Shown: positions 1 to 11,328, counted from the stretch's first letter. The stretch is 64,000 bases of DNA from Entomortierella parvispora (GCA_963573315.1 OY752141.1:1426001-1490000); one strand, 5' to 3'. Made by a program: numbers and translations. The notes: generated by a model not told the origin, from the sequence alone.

Positions 1-251
1 ATTGCCCACACATGAACCCAACTGAGTTTGGGTTTTCCAACGTAAAGACTTGGCTTCAACGACGTGCCAATCTGGTATTCAGCCACTATCCAAAAGATGT
101 GCTGGATCTCACATTTCCAGCCTGTTCTCAACAAACCGTGACCGTCAACACTTTCCAGCACTGCGGATACTCTTCTGGTTTCCTGGACAAGGATAGATTT
201 CGACAGGGAATAAAGGATCGAAAGTAAAGGCTAGCCTAGCCATCATATAAT

Positions 252-1517
252 TCATTTATTTGATCTGCGAGTTCTGACTCCAGGGTCTAATGAAGACTGC
301 TCTGCAGTAGCCCGGCTTCTTGTGTTGCGAGATTGTGGTCGATCAGGAAGATCTAAGCTCCTCTTTTTTCCACCTGGCGGGACGACAGCTTCTGGCTCCC
401 CCTGCATATCATCTTGAACGTCAATTGGGGCCGAGTTATCGGTATCCTTAAGAGAGCCAGTTGAAGTTGTGGGACGTCTCCGTACTAGCCTTTCCTCCTC
501 TTCCTCCTCCTCTTCTTCTTCCTCTTCTTGATCGAGCGTCCTCTGGTTCGCCAGATACTCAGCATCAGGGTGTGGGTGGTCAACATCCTCCATATCTTCT
601 TGAGGCGCAGGTGGAGGGGCAGGCGGATTTTCCATGAGACGCTGAAGCCCTTGTGACAAATCACAGCTTGGAAGTCCTAATGCTTTTTTGAGCGCATCCA
701 GTGGAATTACAATGGGAAGCTTGGCAGAGGTGCCACTGATCCCCACCTCCAAGACAAATGATGATTGTGGTGTCCGTGGGCGCTGAAGTAGCCCTTCCTC
801 TTGGTACTCTTGTCTTTGTCGATCGAGTGCCTCGGCCTGCAAGAAGGTAGCGCTGGTAGGAATTTCCAACGGCGTCTCTGGGGAAGGAATGCGATCAGGA
901 TTTCGACTCAAATCCCTTGCTAGAAACTGCCTTGCTAACGGAGCCGTTATTGGTGTCGCGGAATCCAAAGCATTGTGGGCGTCTATAGCTTCAAGCGCTG
1001 CCCGGTAATTGGCAGCTGTTCCTCGATGAGTCCCTGTAGTAACACGCCCTCCACCACCACTGCCACTAGAAGCTCCGTGGGCTCTTTGGTTTAGGTAAAT
1101 AAAGAGATGAACCACGATGCCAATGTCTGTTTTCAGCCTGGTTGCCTCGTTCTTCCATGCCTGCTCAATACGGCCCTGTACAACGCCTTCGTCAAGCAGC
1201 TGAAACTTCCCTTGTCTGACGTTGTGGTAGGGCCTCAAGTATACATCACCCGAAGGCCACTCATATGCCTCTCCAGGGATACGAATCCGGTCGAGTTGTG
1301 TCTTGATGAGCGCCACTAATACTCTGTACGAATCTCTGTCCGAGTGAAAGTCAACTTCTGGGATGCCACCAAACAAGTTTCGAAAACGTTTGATCTCGCG
1401 ACAAGTTTTTGTTGGATCACCAATGCGGAAGTTGATACCACATTGGATAGTTGCAGGGGGGTCGAACTGAGAGACAGACTCAGATGAGTTGTCATTGTCG
1501 TCAGTATTGTCCGCCAT
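252..1517 (-). CDS. uncharacterised acidic protein, 421 aa, intronless
   Basis: Single open frame of 421 codons starting at an ATG in good context (the codons after it read MADNTDD). I do not recognise the family. The N-terminal half (about residues 20-160) looks globular, with a motif around CREIKRFRNLFGG and aromatic/charged blocks. A Gly/Ser-rich spacer follows near 155-165. The C-terminal third is low complexity: a proline-rich stretch, an uninterrupted run of more than ten Glu, then an Arg/Lys/Ser-rich tail (GGKKRSLD, RNTRSRA) that could be a nuclear localisation signal. No signal peptide or membrane segment is visible. No intron is needed, unlike most genes in the window, so a lineage-specific or mobile-element origin is possible. 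The gene is real with fair confidence; the function is unknown. Confidence 0.6.
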   Translation of the reverse strand: MADNTDDNDNSSESVSQFDPPATIQCGINFRIGDPTKTCREIKRFRNLFGGIPEVDFHSDRDSYRVLVALIKTQLDRIRIPGEAYEWPSGDVYLRPYHNVRQGKFQLLDEGVVQGRIEQAWKNEATRLKTDIGIVVHLFIYLNQRAHGASSGSGGGGRVTTGTHRGTAANYRAALEAIDAHNALDSATPITAPLARQFLARDLSRNPDRIPSPETPLEIPTSATFLQAEALDRQRQEYQEEGLLQRPRTPQSSFVLEVGISGTSAKLPIVIPLDALKKALGLPSCDLSQGLQRLMENPPAPPPAPQEDMEDVDHPHPDAEYLANQRTLDQEEEEEEEEEEEERLVRRRPTTSTGSLKDTDNSAPIDVQDDMQGEPEAVVPPGGKKRSLDLPDRPQSRNTRSRATAEQSSLDPGVRTRRSNK

Positions 1518-2665
1518 GGGGGAGGAAAGGGGAAGTGGAAGGAAGGAAAAGAATGGAACAAAGACAAAGCCTAAAGAAAATGTTGTTGGGTCGATGGCAG
1601 TCCTATCAATCGATTAATTTGCGCTTTTATTTTTGTTTGATCAAATAAAGTTACCCCAATTAATATTTTTGCCCCAATAAAATAAAATTTTTATCGACAA
1701 AGTTTCTGCAAGGCACAATAAGCAGTCTATTTTATTTTTCATGGACTATTTATTCAGTTCTTAAAAAATTCGGCTTCTGTGGCAGCTGAAAACGGAGGAA
1801 GGGTATAAACCAATCAACCACGCATTTGCACACTCTTTCTGTATACTTGCACACTCTTTCTGTATACTTGCACACTCTTTCTGTATACTTGCACACTCTT
1901 TCTGTATATTTTACGCGACAATCGCGTCGCAGAGATTGACGCAACTAACACAGAATGGGCGTGATATCGTATTTCCCTTCTAACAATCCGAGTAATGATA
2001 ACAGTCGGTCCTGCTAATTTGACAGACGTGACAGCAGCGATATGGACAATACCTTCGAGGATGGGCAAGGAATTCATAATGAGCGAAGCGATTCGAGTGC
2101 GTCTGATGATTATTGTGTTGTATAGACTACCACTCCGACAGGCAACCTGCCTCTTACATAGTTCTCCATATCCATAAATAGCGAAACTATGGAATGTTGG
2201 CGAACTTTATCAGACAACAAGTTTAAAGCTGTGGTGGAAAGCTGTGGCTTGAACTCATTGTCAGTCGTCCCGAGCGGCTGAAAATGCATGAAGTTGTAGC
2301 TAGCTCAAACTATGATCAGCCTCGAGTCTTGCACCTTTATGTAAATGATTAGAAAACCCCCTCAGTCTCAGTTGCGACGGCGGAGCCTATGAAAGATTTA
2401 TTTTTTTTGAGCAAAAAAAAAAAAAAAAAAAAAAGGTCGCAAAACAGGGAGGACAGTACACTTCTTGATGGTTGCAGACACAATACGCACGGATACGTGG
2501 CATTTTCGAGCACCCTTCATGTACCCTTACAACGCACTGTCTTTGATTTTATCTTTTACGAAGAGTGCCGATCGTGTCTGGTTCAGTAGGTCTGCGAAGA
2601 GCGTCAGGGGTATAGATTCGATGAGCAACACGAGCCGGGACATCGTCCGCTTTGCTCACCATCGC
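1518..2665. other. intergenic, AT-rich, with a minisatellite and an oligo(A) tract
   Basis: No convincing coding sequence. It holds the promoter side of the gene to its left, the 21-bp tandem repeat listed separately and a 22-base A run at 2413-2434. The short open frames here are in low-complexity sequence and lack family signatures. Confidence 0.5.
1828..1911. repeat. 21-bp tandem repeat, 4 copies
   Basis: Unit GCACACTCTTTCTGTATACTT is repeated head to tail four times, starting at 1828, 1849, 1870 and 1891. The first three are identical; the last differs near its 3' end. It lies in an AT-rich intergenic stretch. Confidence 0.9.
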
Positions 2666-3545
2666 CTAGATATCATCACTTGGATACTCCTCCGTAAGAA
2701 GAGATATGACAGTTTCATGCTGGTATTTCATATGGCTGGGCTTCGTGCTTGACTTGTCTTGGATGCAAGCATGGTAGGCAAGATAAGTAAGTGATTCAGC
2801 AATCGCAAGTGCAAATGCTATATCCCGAACTTGCCAATTCGAAAATCGCATGACATCATGGAAGTTCTTCTTGTTGTCGCGAACGTTATTGTTGATATCG
2901 ACGGCGTCCTTGGCAGAGGCATATTCCTCGGGTACCTGAATCGGTTGAACTTCTTGACCACTCGTTCACCTCCGGCCAAATACTCTGAGCGATGGTTTCT
3001 GATCCCTAGATTGTTGTTCCGCTTGTTGAAATCACGCACCGAGGTTTGTGGTCCATCTGAGAAACGAGAGGCAACTTGATGTGGGGTTTTCGAGGAACAC
3101 TGGCTGTTCGGGCAATATACGAGCCCAGATAATCTGGCAAGGAGGCAACGATGTCGGCAGGAATGCCTTTAGGAAAGAATCTCCTCTTCTTAACATGCAT
3201 GACAGAGACGATGTCGAACTCCATCAATTTGACTGCAGCAGTGGGGGATCCAAAATATGAATCGGCGCAGACTATTTGGGGGACGCCTCTCCAGTTCTTA
3301 ACAAGGCATAGCATGTTCCTACAACTTTGCCTTTGTCATCGAACTCCCGAGGTGCTGCGTTCTTGTCCCGGGAAAGCTGGAGCTGGGAGATGATCTGTGC
3401 GGCTGCATCCGCAAGGGGTTTGTACTCTTGTCCAACAGGATGGGGTTTTGCAGGGATATTTCGCACGCCAGGCATGCCGTCGTCGTATTTCTCGCCACGC
3501 CACTGGTTCATGCTCTCGTCAACTGTCAGAGCAGGACCGATTATT
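2666..3545 (-). pseudogene. decayed piggyBac-type (DDE_Tnp_1_7) transposase
   Basis: Three minus-strand frames carry successive pieces of a piggyBac-like transposase. First comes TVDESMNQWRGEKYDDG with IPAKPHPVGQEYK (about 3530-3320). Next is QIVCADSYFGSP followed by VMHVKKRRFFPKGIP (about 3290-3160). Last is an FSNWQVRDIAFALA...YLAYHA segment (2851-2750). The first two match the family's hallmark blocks (a DES-M motif with nearby KP.P.G, and the D-S-Y-F strand). Continuity needs frame changes near 3310, 3040 and 2940, so it cannot encode one protein as it stands. The 5' end is not found; the sequence beyond 3545 runs towards the assembly gap. No inverted repeats were identified. The transposase identity is fairly secure, the exact breakpoints are approximate. 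Confidence 0.7.
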
Positions 3546-3779
3546 TAGGTATCCTGGCGCGCAAAAAGAGCTAGCAATATGATAGCAGCAACGACGCAAG
3601 CCCGAAAAAGAAAACGTAGACCACAAAGAGTGAGAAGAAAGTAGAGGCAAAAAGGAGATGAATGGCAAGGCAGCTTTCAATTCAATCAAAGGTAGTGTGA
3701 GCAACAAACAGATATTGAAAGAGAGAATGTACAAGAGATGCGGCAGAGGCAAGAAAAAAGATTGGCATGCCAGAGTGAC

Positions 3780-3979
3780 NNNNNNNNNNNNNNNNNNNNN
3801 NNNNNNNNNNNNNNNNNNNNNNNNNNNNNNNNNNNNNNNNNNNNNNNNNNNNNNNNNNNNNNNNNNNNNNNNNNNNNNNNNNNNNNNNNNNNNNNNNNNN
3901 NNNNNNNNNNNNNNNNNNNNNNNNNNNNNNNNNNNNNNNNNNNNNNNNNNNNNNNNNNNNNNNNNNNNNNNNNNNNNNN
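3780..3979. other. assembly gap (200 N)
   Basis: Exactly 200 consecutive N, a conventional placeholder length, so the real distance is unknown. It lies between the piggyBac relic and the 3' side of the PNRC-like gene. Nothing else is seen in the flanks 3546-3779 and 3980-4096. Confidence 0.99.
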
Positions 3980-4096
3980 AATCCTTTAGCAGAGTGTTGG
4001 CGAAGTCACGATTCCATCGGTAGAGTAGAGTTGTTTCGTCTAATCGTCAACGGTGCAGCTGTTAAGGCCTTCCATGTAATGATCCGTACCATATGG

Positions 4097-5573
4097 TTAT
4101 TGGCTCTGGATCTTTAGCAGGCTTCGGAGGTTCTGGCTTATCTCCAGAAGTTGATTTGATCCTTGCATTGATGGCTCTTCCATGGTATAGCTTGAGGTGG
4201 CCATTCGATCCGGCAACTGGTAGATCAAACTAACATCGGTTGTCTGATGAGTCGATATTCCTGGCATAGAGTGATGACTATTCCATCCTGCGGTCTCCGA
4301 CTGGGTTCGCTGTCTCATGTTATTGAGCTGGGGCGAGGCCGCCTCGCCAAAAAAAGGTGGAGAGAGGGTCTCCACAGAGTTCTCCAAAGGACTTCCTCCT
4401 GCAGATCGGGAAAATGCCGGAATAGGCAAGCTGGTGGGAGCAGGAGAATTGTGGAATGTAGGGCCAGCATACAACTTATTCTTTTCAGCACATACGCGGT
4501 CGGCTAACATGATTTTGTCCGCAGACACAGCCTTGGCAACATTTGGCCTAGGCTGAGCAGCAATTGCAGTACCAAGAGGCAAGGCCGACGATGAGCTGAA
4601 GCCAGGTTTACGGTTCCCAAGTCCACCTTTGATTTGGTGCAGGTTCCCTTGGTGTAAGTCCATACTCCGGAGAGGTCTGTAATTACGCAAGATTGTCAGT
4701 AAAGTCTTGACGAGTGAGGTGTCTGAAAACAAAACAAAAAAAAAAAAAAGATATCCATATTTACCCTTTGCGAGGCTGCGGCACTGCAGGAGCGGAGCTG
4801 GGTCTCTGAGGAGGACTGCACGACAGTTGACCATACCCTTTCTGGCGGGGCTGCGGCTTGCTTTTCACTGCCAGTGGCGAACGCGAAATGGGAACAGCCG
4901 ACTCGGAGTCGTCAGAGTCGGTTGAAGAGGGCGGGCTGGAGGGGTTCATCAGAGGGCTTTGGTTCATTTTTGATCCCGTATTATTCGCCATTGCCTGGGT
5001 ATCGTTCTCGCGACGTCGTTGATTGCTTTTCTGCTTGGAGCCGGGGTTGCTGTTATTTTGGTTTTGGCTCTGGCTTGTCTGCAGCGACCTTGCCTTTTGA
5101 TTGTTAGTCTGGCCTTTAGACGGACGGCCGTCATTTTGCTTTGTGGTGCCCTGCTTGGGGCTGCTCTGAGCAATTCCGGTAGAAGATACACTGGGAGAAT
5201 CAACGGAGGCCGACGAACGTTTCAAGATCGTGATGTTGCTGTTTGTCTTATTGCTGTTGTTGCTGTTACTGCTGGACAGAGGCATATTTGGGGCTCGCTG
5301 TTGAGGAGGCATAGATTGGTGACGAGTGTGCGTCTGAGAAGGATTGCGAGGTTGGCGGGTGCAGCTCTGGCTATTGCTGGTGTTGCTAGTCCGGCCATTG
5401 TTTCCAGTTTGCTGGCTATGACCGTGGCCTTGGCCTTGGCCTTGATTTTGCCCTTGGCTTTGGCTGTGCGATGCGGCGGTGAGGCCACTCTTCCGACTTG
5501 ACCGCTGTGCACGAGGAGTTGCAGGAGAGGCAGTGGCTGAGGGTGGCGTGGATATCGTTTCGGGCTGGAGCAT
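4097..5573 (-). CDS. PNRC/Edc1-like mRNA decapping activator, 462 aa, one intron
   Basis: Exons 5573-4765 and 4676-4097 are joined across an 88-bp GT-AG intron (4677-4764); the junction codon gives ...PRKG-PLRSMD in frame. The protein is mostly disordered (Gln, Ser, Asn and Pro rich, with a run of QG dipeptides near the N-terminus). Two conserved blocks give it away. One is LYAGPTFHNSPAP then LPIPAF at about residues 338-358, the PNRC/Edc1 proline-rich signature that docks on Dcp1 and stimulates the Dcp2 decapping enzyme. The other is a C-terminal helix LLEISQNLRSLLKI at about 446-459. Family knowledge: these proteins act in cytoplasmic mRNA decay and P-bodies. That this protein activates decapping is inferred from the motif. 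A long intergenic region with oligo(A) tracts lies upstream. Confidence 0.8.
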
Positions 5574-6794
5574 GGCAAGTTGTGTTCTACAAGGAGACGT
5601 TAAATCTTTGGGTCAGAGGTTGCCAAGGCAAGGTTGAAAAATGGAGGAATTACAGAAAGACAAGAAAAGAAAAGAAAAGAAAAGAAGAGAAGAGAAAAGA
5701 GGAAAAAAAAAAAAAAAAAAGGTGCATTTGAGTTCGCCTTCCTTTACTCTTGATTGAGAGCTGCATTGGAACTTGGACTGAAGGACCAAAGCGTATGCAG
5801 AAACTCTGAAATGCAACAGTAATGGGAGCACCGTGACATTGCAGTGAATGCAAATGAATGCGAATTCATTGGAATGATCAACCACACATCGCCAATGACA
5901 GAGCGATGAAAAACCAAAAAAAAAAAAAAAAAAAAAAAAAGAGCAGGAAAGGAGGAGGGAGGAGGGGAAGAATGGAAGTCCCTTCGTCGCGCTGGAGCCG
6001 TGCTTTGCCAATGGACTTGCTTCAAAGGGGACACGGACACTGCAGAGGAGGTGCCTGGGATGGATGGGAATACTCATGCATGCACGAGAACAACAGAGGG
6101 AGAGATTCCACAGTGCACGCAAGCGGGTCAGCAAGCGGGCCAGGGGGCCGCCTTCAGGGTTGCTTCGCCAAGCACAGGCAGCAAAGATCATCCGTCCGAA
6201 TGCCATGTCCACGGATGGATGGGTCCTTTGAAAGGGACGGGAAGGGGAGTACACTTTTTGTTGTTTCCTCGGCCGCAAAGAAGGTCTCCCAGTCCGCTGT
6301 CTTTGGATACATTACCTTGGAGGATGGTTGGAGGAGGAGGAGGAGAGGAGGCATCAATATCGGAAAAGTGGGATGCAGTCGACAAACACAAAGTACAGAG
6401 TTGGTGGCCTTGTCACTGTCACTGGCGAATGGAGACGAAAGAGAGATTGCAAGAGGTGTTTGTTCAGTTGCGGCGGGTTGGTTCGAGGATGCGGTGAGGG
6501 AGGAGGAGAGAAGGAGAAAAGTGAGGATGGGTGGATGGATGGATAGATGGATGCATGGATGCAACAACACATGTGGCACACAAGTGCGAGAGAGCGGCTT
6601 AGCACCACGTGATCTATATCGCAGCAGCTGCTGCTGGATTCTCATCAAATCACCCGCCTCCTCTTGGGCGACAACGAGCCCAAAACTGACCAAAACCGAC
6701 GCCTTGTTTTGCTTTGTTTGTCTTCTCTTTCCTCGCTCTCATTTCCTTCCGATTCCCGCGCCTTGTTCTTAACACGAATGGATCGCAAAAGTCC
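5574..6794. other. intergenic/5' region with oligo(A) and purine-rich tracts
   Basis: About 1.2 kb without a convincing gene. It holds A runs at 5703-5720 (18 A) and 5916-5940 (25 A), GGA-rich stretches near 5945-5970 and 6330-6350, and a GGAT-rich stretch near 6525-6560. The long open frames here (up to 304 codons) follow this base composition and show no domain. It probably holds the promoter and 5' UTR of the decapping-factor gene. Confidence 0.5.
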
Positions 6795-7747
6795 TTACAC
6801 TGTATTCAGTGAATGCCCTTGTTCCGCTCTCATTCTTGTTTCCTCGTAGTTAAGACGCCTGAACTCTTCTCCGATGAGCCTCCGTTTTGAGAATATTTTC
6901 CAGGATATGTTTTCCCCTCCCTTCCGTGTTCCAATTTGCAAGAGGAACCTGGGTCTACATACCTCCATTGTTTTACACAGGTAACCCAATTGGCTGCCTC
7001 GAGGGTCTTTGGAGTTGCAGGTCGGTCGTCAAGGAGTTTGGTGTCTATTGAGACGGGAGCAGGGGCAGGCGTGTCCGGAAGGATGGCCCCAAGCTCAGGC
7101 CGGTGGTTATCCCCTTGCTGATATTGAGCCCGTGGTAGCGACGACGGTCGATCTGTTGTACGGTCTATCATAGAGGACATCTCATCTGAGAATTGTTAGC
7201 TCCAACCTGGATTGTTTTTAATCGATTCTTGTCCATGACCGATTGACCGGTTAGCAGTACTGATTATCCAGTTTAAAGGTCAAGTCAAAATTCTAGCGAA
7301 TCGGTTAACTAAGTCAACTGGTCAATTGGTTATCGTGGTCAAATTTTAGTTAACCTGGTCAATCGGTCAACAAGATCAATCGGCCAAAGAGGTCAAACGG
7401 TGAAAGAAGTCGATCACCAACCGTGTATTTTTGTGTAACAGTAGGTGCAAGCGACTCCTGTCAAGGAAATCGCGCTATTCTCGGCCCGAGAAGGATTGTA
7501 AAAAAATAAACAAGAGGCACTAATGCAGTTCCTTACTCCATACAGTTCCTGAAGACGAGAAGAAGGACCTGGAGCTCTATCGCCCTCAATCCTCAGGTCT
7601 GGTAGCCCAAGCCATTCTTGCCTCCACATGGAGACACTGTCGCTGCTGCTACTTCTTCTTCGATGGATTCTGAAGGGCACAGAGAAGGATACAGTTTAGG
7701 GGTCATGGTGAGTACTAATAGCACCCTTGGTGGTACTGTTGCGTCAT
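6795..7747 (-). CDS. possible small four-exon gene, about 137 aa, unknown
   Basis: A tentative model: exons 7747-7725, 7669-7537, 7180-6963 and 6834-6795, each bounded by GT-AG and keeping one frame. Internal peptides include SSSDSVSMWRQEWLGLPD, MSSMIDRTTDRPSS and ANWVTCVKQWR, ending EQGHSLNTV. I recognise no family. Support is only splice-site consistency and moderately protein-like composition. The first donor (GTGCTA) is weak and the first intron only 55 bp, so the 5' end may be wrong or the locus non-coding. It lies just downstream of the mL60 gene on the same strand. Confidence 0.25.
7215..7425. repeat. degenerate GGTCAA/GGTTAA-rich repeat block
   Basis: Words such as GGTCAA, GGTTAA, GTCAACTGGTCAAT and GGTCAATCGGTCAA recur at irregular 8-20 bp spacing, with CGGT between them. 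The pattern is a decayed short tandem repeat. It falls in the 356-bp third gap (intron) of the doubtful small gene. Confidence 0.6.
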
Positions 7748-7865
7748 CCAGGACAGCGGACAGCTCCGCGATAGCAACGTCGATGATCCCGCATCATTAT
7801 CCACCAAAGTAAATATCCTTATTCTATAACTATTTGTCTTTATTATACATCGATCTGCCAGGAGA

Positions 7866-8758
7866 TTAGAATCCAGCTGGAGCAGTACGGGGAACGGCGA
7901 CCTTGGTGAAGTGAGGAACCTTGTGGACAGACTTGCGGTATCCTTTGAATGACCTGCTGAAGACAGTGTACTTGTCCTTTGCTGGCATTTGCGCTTCTGT
8001 TGGCTCAGCCTTGAGCTTGGTCTAGAGAATTGATGTGATTACGGACAAAAGAGAATTGATTGGTCAACAGCTGCAAAGTGTCGAGGGAAAGGATATCTAT
8101 GGTCTCTGCCTTGATCAGTTGCTGAATTCAACAGTGGAGTTGGTCGTCGGAACCGATATGGCCAAGTGCAAACTCTGGCACCGTACAAAAAAAGGCCTAT
8201 TACTCCAGCTGGCGACCATACTGAATGACAACGGGCCGGGCATGGCTTGTCAACGCCATCGATCCTCCTGGCTCCGTGCAGTGCTCTAGTGCAATTTTCC
8301 AGCTGCGATTGTCCGGTCGCTGTTCTGTTCTCCAGTTACTATTCTCTAGTTACTATCCTCCAATAACAACTCCCCAGCTTCCTGCTTTTTTGCATCAATC
8401 CTTTTTTTTTGCTTTCTGTGCCTCAGTCTCCTGTAGAGTGTCTCGCCAGTGCTGTAAATCTCGATTTTGAGGGTCGTACCAAAGCATTGCATTCAACACC
8501 GGATTGTTGAATCTTCATGACGACATCATCAGCGGCCTTCAGGCGCTTGCGAATGTTGGCCTTTTGCGTAGGGCTGAGGTCCATTTTCATGCGGGCCTTC
8601 CTAAATAAATCAAATCAGAGGGAGCTCCTGAGCATTAGTCACTCTGCCCAAAGTCTCCTACCAACATTTGAATCATATGCTGAATAAAAAAAAGTCCGGG
8701 CATTGTACCAAAGAAGACCGCCCTGGCTAATGCCTGATGCACGGAAAGCTCCAAACAT
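7866..8758 (-). CDS. MRPL31: mitochondrial large-subunit ribosomal protein mL60 (MRPL31 family), 108 aa
   Basis: Three exons: 8758-8709, 8600-8480 and 8021-7866, with GT-AG introns of 108 and 458 bp. The protein begins MFGAFRASG..QGGLLWKARMKM, continues through PTQKANIRKRLKAADDV and ends DKYTVFSRSFKGYRKSVHKVPHFTKV. The N-terminal MFG.F..S....GLLWK, the central QK...R.RLKA.D and the C-terminal KYTVF....KGYRK..HKVP..T are the hallmarks of fungal mL60/MRPL31, a component of the 54S mitochondrial subunit. At 108 residues it is slightly shorter than the yeast protein. The exons were missed by simple open-frame scanning because each is short. The 458-bp second intron is long for this window. Confidence 0.88.
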
Positions 8759-9392
8759 TGTGTGGTTAGAGGTATGTAATGGGTGGGTGTAGTGTTGAAG
8801 AGAAGGAAACGAACGAACGCATCGGGGGAAAGTTGGTGGCGGAGCTTTTTGTTTACCCAAGAAATATCTGCACGTGACCAACTGTATTTCCGACGGGTTG
8901 CCCTATCCTGGATAGGGCCCTCCGCACCGATACGTAGATTGCCTGTAAGCCAGAAGTTTGTTCAATATGCAGCCGATATTATTGTGGAGGCAGTCGCGAA
9001 CAAGCAGATCTGAGTGGCTGTTGAGACCATCCTCGTCGTAATCGGAATCCATAGTCGAGACTGCAATTGTGCCATATTAACAGTCAACGGTCCCAGGCGT
9101 GGACCCATATCCGTTAACTGGAATGTAATACAGGTGTGCACACCTTTTTGAGCACAAGCACACACATGTTCAACGACATTCTGCCAGTTCTTAAATACAT
9201 TGTCTTTTTTCCCTCCCTTTTAATTTCTCTATTGCCAGCTGTCGAGAAACATCGCGCCTGGATTCCTCCTCTAACAACCTTTCACCCTTTCCATCCACAA
9301 ACTTCGACCGCTGTCGCACTTTGCTTTTGAAAGGGCCAACCACATTTTACATTCATATCGGTCGCGGCATTCACCAGCAACTCTAGTCTACA
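8759..9392. other. divergent intergenic region (mL60 / aspartic protease)
   Basis: Serves as the upstream region for both flanking genes, which point away from each other. The last 150 bp before the protease are pyrimidine-rich. No gene, repeat or specific regulatory motif can be claimed. Confidence 0.45.
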
Positions 9393-11178
9393 ATGAAGTT
9401 CAGCCTGGGGATCTCAACAGCACTATTACTTGTCCTCGCCTCTGCTACCACTGCTGACACGACCGAAGAAGTGTTCAAGTAAATAGCAATCACCATTCTC
9501 TTAGAATATTTACAAGGAAACTCGCAGGCGCGCAGACTATTCCTCACCATTTTCGCCTTTGTTATTGTCCCTCCCTTTGAATTAGAATCCCAATCTCTCG
9601 CGTGCATGGCCCCGTTCGCCCGTCTACTGTTGGTAGGTGGTCTCAAACCCTTCGCAAGTATGGAATCACTGCTCGCAGTCCAGGAATCGCAACACCTGTA
9701 GGCCCGCATAGTCACGGTCGCATCGAAGACACCACCAACCTGGCTCGGATCCCTTTAGTCGACTATGACTTTGACCGTGAGGTAATAGCTGCTTGGAAAG
9801 ATATTCGAGTAGACTGTAGAGCTCCTTTCAGACCCCCTAACATGGATACACGTGTCTGTTCATGACAATCATCGCCTCTCTGTAGTACTATGGTACGGTC
9901 ATGATCGGCGAACCTCCCCAGGAATTCAAGATCGACTTTGATACTGGCTCGTCGCAGTTTGTTATCTCTGCCAAGGACTGTGAGGAATGCTCCGGAGCTA
10001 CTCATTACGACCCCAAGATATCAACAACCTTCAGACCAACCAAAGCCACGCAGCCTTTATCTTCGTCTTCTTCTCACAAACACTCTCTTACCGATTCTCC
10101 ACCTTCCATATCCGGAGACGACCCTCAGCCATGGCATATTACTTATGGAGATCAGTCCTTTGCAGAGGGCTACCTTGGACATGATCGTATCACGTTGGAC
10201 GGGATTCAAGTGCAACATCAACAATTGGCGCTGGTCACCAATGAATCAACTGGGTTTGACGACACGATTGACGGAATCATGGGGTTGGCCTTTGGAGCTT
10301 TATCAACCTCCATTGCCTCGACAAAGACTGTCTTTGAGAATATGATGGCACAAAAGTTGGTGAGCAAAGGTGTCTTTTCCTTTTATCTGGGAAAATCTTC
10401 TTTGAATGGCGGAGGAGAGGTTATCTTTGGAGGCATGGATCTGGATAGGATCGAACCAGGACATTCACTGACATTCACTCCCGTGACCAAACCAAAGTAT
10501 TGGCAGATCAATATCGGTAATGTTTTCGTCAATGGGCAGATGGTTCGTCCTGGTGGAGGCGATGACGATGATGATGACAGAGGACATAAAGGTGGCAACA
10601 AGAAGGGTAAAGCAAACCTTGCGGGTATCATGGACACGGGCACGACTTTGTTGGTAGTACCAACAAAGTGGGCCAAGGCTGTGCATCGCAAGATCCACGG
10701 CTCAAAGGAGTTGGGGTCGTCATGGACAGTACCCTGCAACTTGGCCGCAAAGGCTACTAAGGGGAACAGGGTCGAGATTGAGATTGAAGGAAAACGGTTT
10801 GGAATCCCGTTTGAAGACCTTGTCCGAGAAGAAACAGGCGAGCAGCCTGGTCGATGTTACTCAGGCATTCAAACTAGTTCTGCAAGCTTCATGATCATTG
10901 GTGATGTCTTCATCAAGAACAACTATATTGTCTTTGATCAAGAAAAGAAGCGAGTCGGGATCGCACCCCTGAAGTTGGAAAAGAAGGCAGAGGAGGTCGC
11001 TGAGCAAACTGAAGCGTCAACAAATAGCGCATCAAGCACCTATCCCTCTCTGTTGAAGCGATGGGAGGTGCAGGAGGAGGAGGAGGACAAGGAAGAGGAG
11101 GACAAGGAAGAGGAGGAGGACGAGGACTCGAACGATGTGGACCTGTCGGGTCTCCCCAACGATAATGAACTCGAATAA
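9393..11178 (+). CDS. secreted pepsin-type (A1) aspartic protease, 524 aa
   Basis: Exons 9393-9478, 9586-9781 and 9886-11178 (introns 107 and 104 bp) give one frame. Residues 1 to about 22 form a signal peptide (MKFSLGIS then a Leu/Ala core). A propeptide of roughly 70 residues precedes the mature start near EYYGTVMIGEPPQEF. The two catalytic motifs are FDTGSSQF and MDTGTTLL, and the flap Tyr is in ITYGDQSF. An inserted Asp/Gly/Lys-rich loop (GGGDDDDDDRGHKGG) lies between the lobes, and after the last conserved block (IIGDVF..NNYIVFD) the chain extends about 70 residues into a strongly acidic EEE/DKEEE tail. Family function: extracellular or vacuolar endopeptidase, auto-activated at acid pH. 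The acidic tail is unusual; no GPI-anchor signal is evident. Confidence 0.93.
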
Positions 11179-11328
11179 ATGTACGCAAATTGTGATCTGC
11201 TCAAACTTACACCTGCATCAATATGTAAAAGTCCACTTTGATGAAGGCCGGGGAATGATAAAGGTGCTGCGAAAGATGGAAATTTATTGACAATGGTCGA
11301 AAGTTTGAGTGCTGTTCAGGGCTTTATT

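Noticed and set aside
12-227. 71-codon plus-strand open frame at the window edge
   Set aside because: Somewhat protein-like, but no domain, no splice context and cut off from upstream sequence; cannot be supported as a gene.
5858-6772. 304-codon plus-strand open frame
   Set aside because: Spans an A25 run and GGA/GGAT-rich DNA; composition-driven, no domain; more likely the 5' region of the minus-strand decapping-factor gene.
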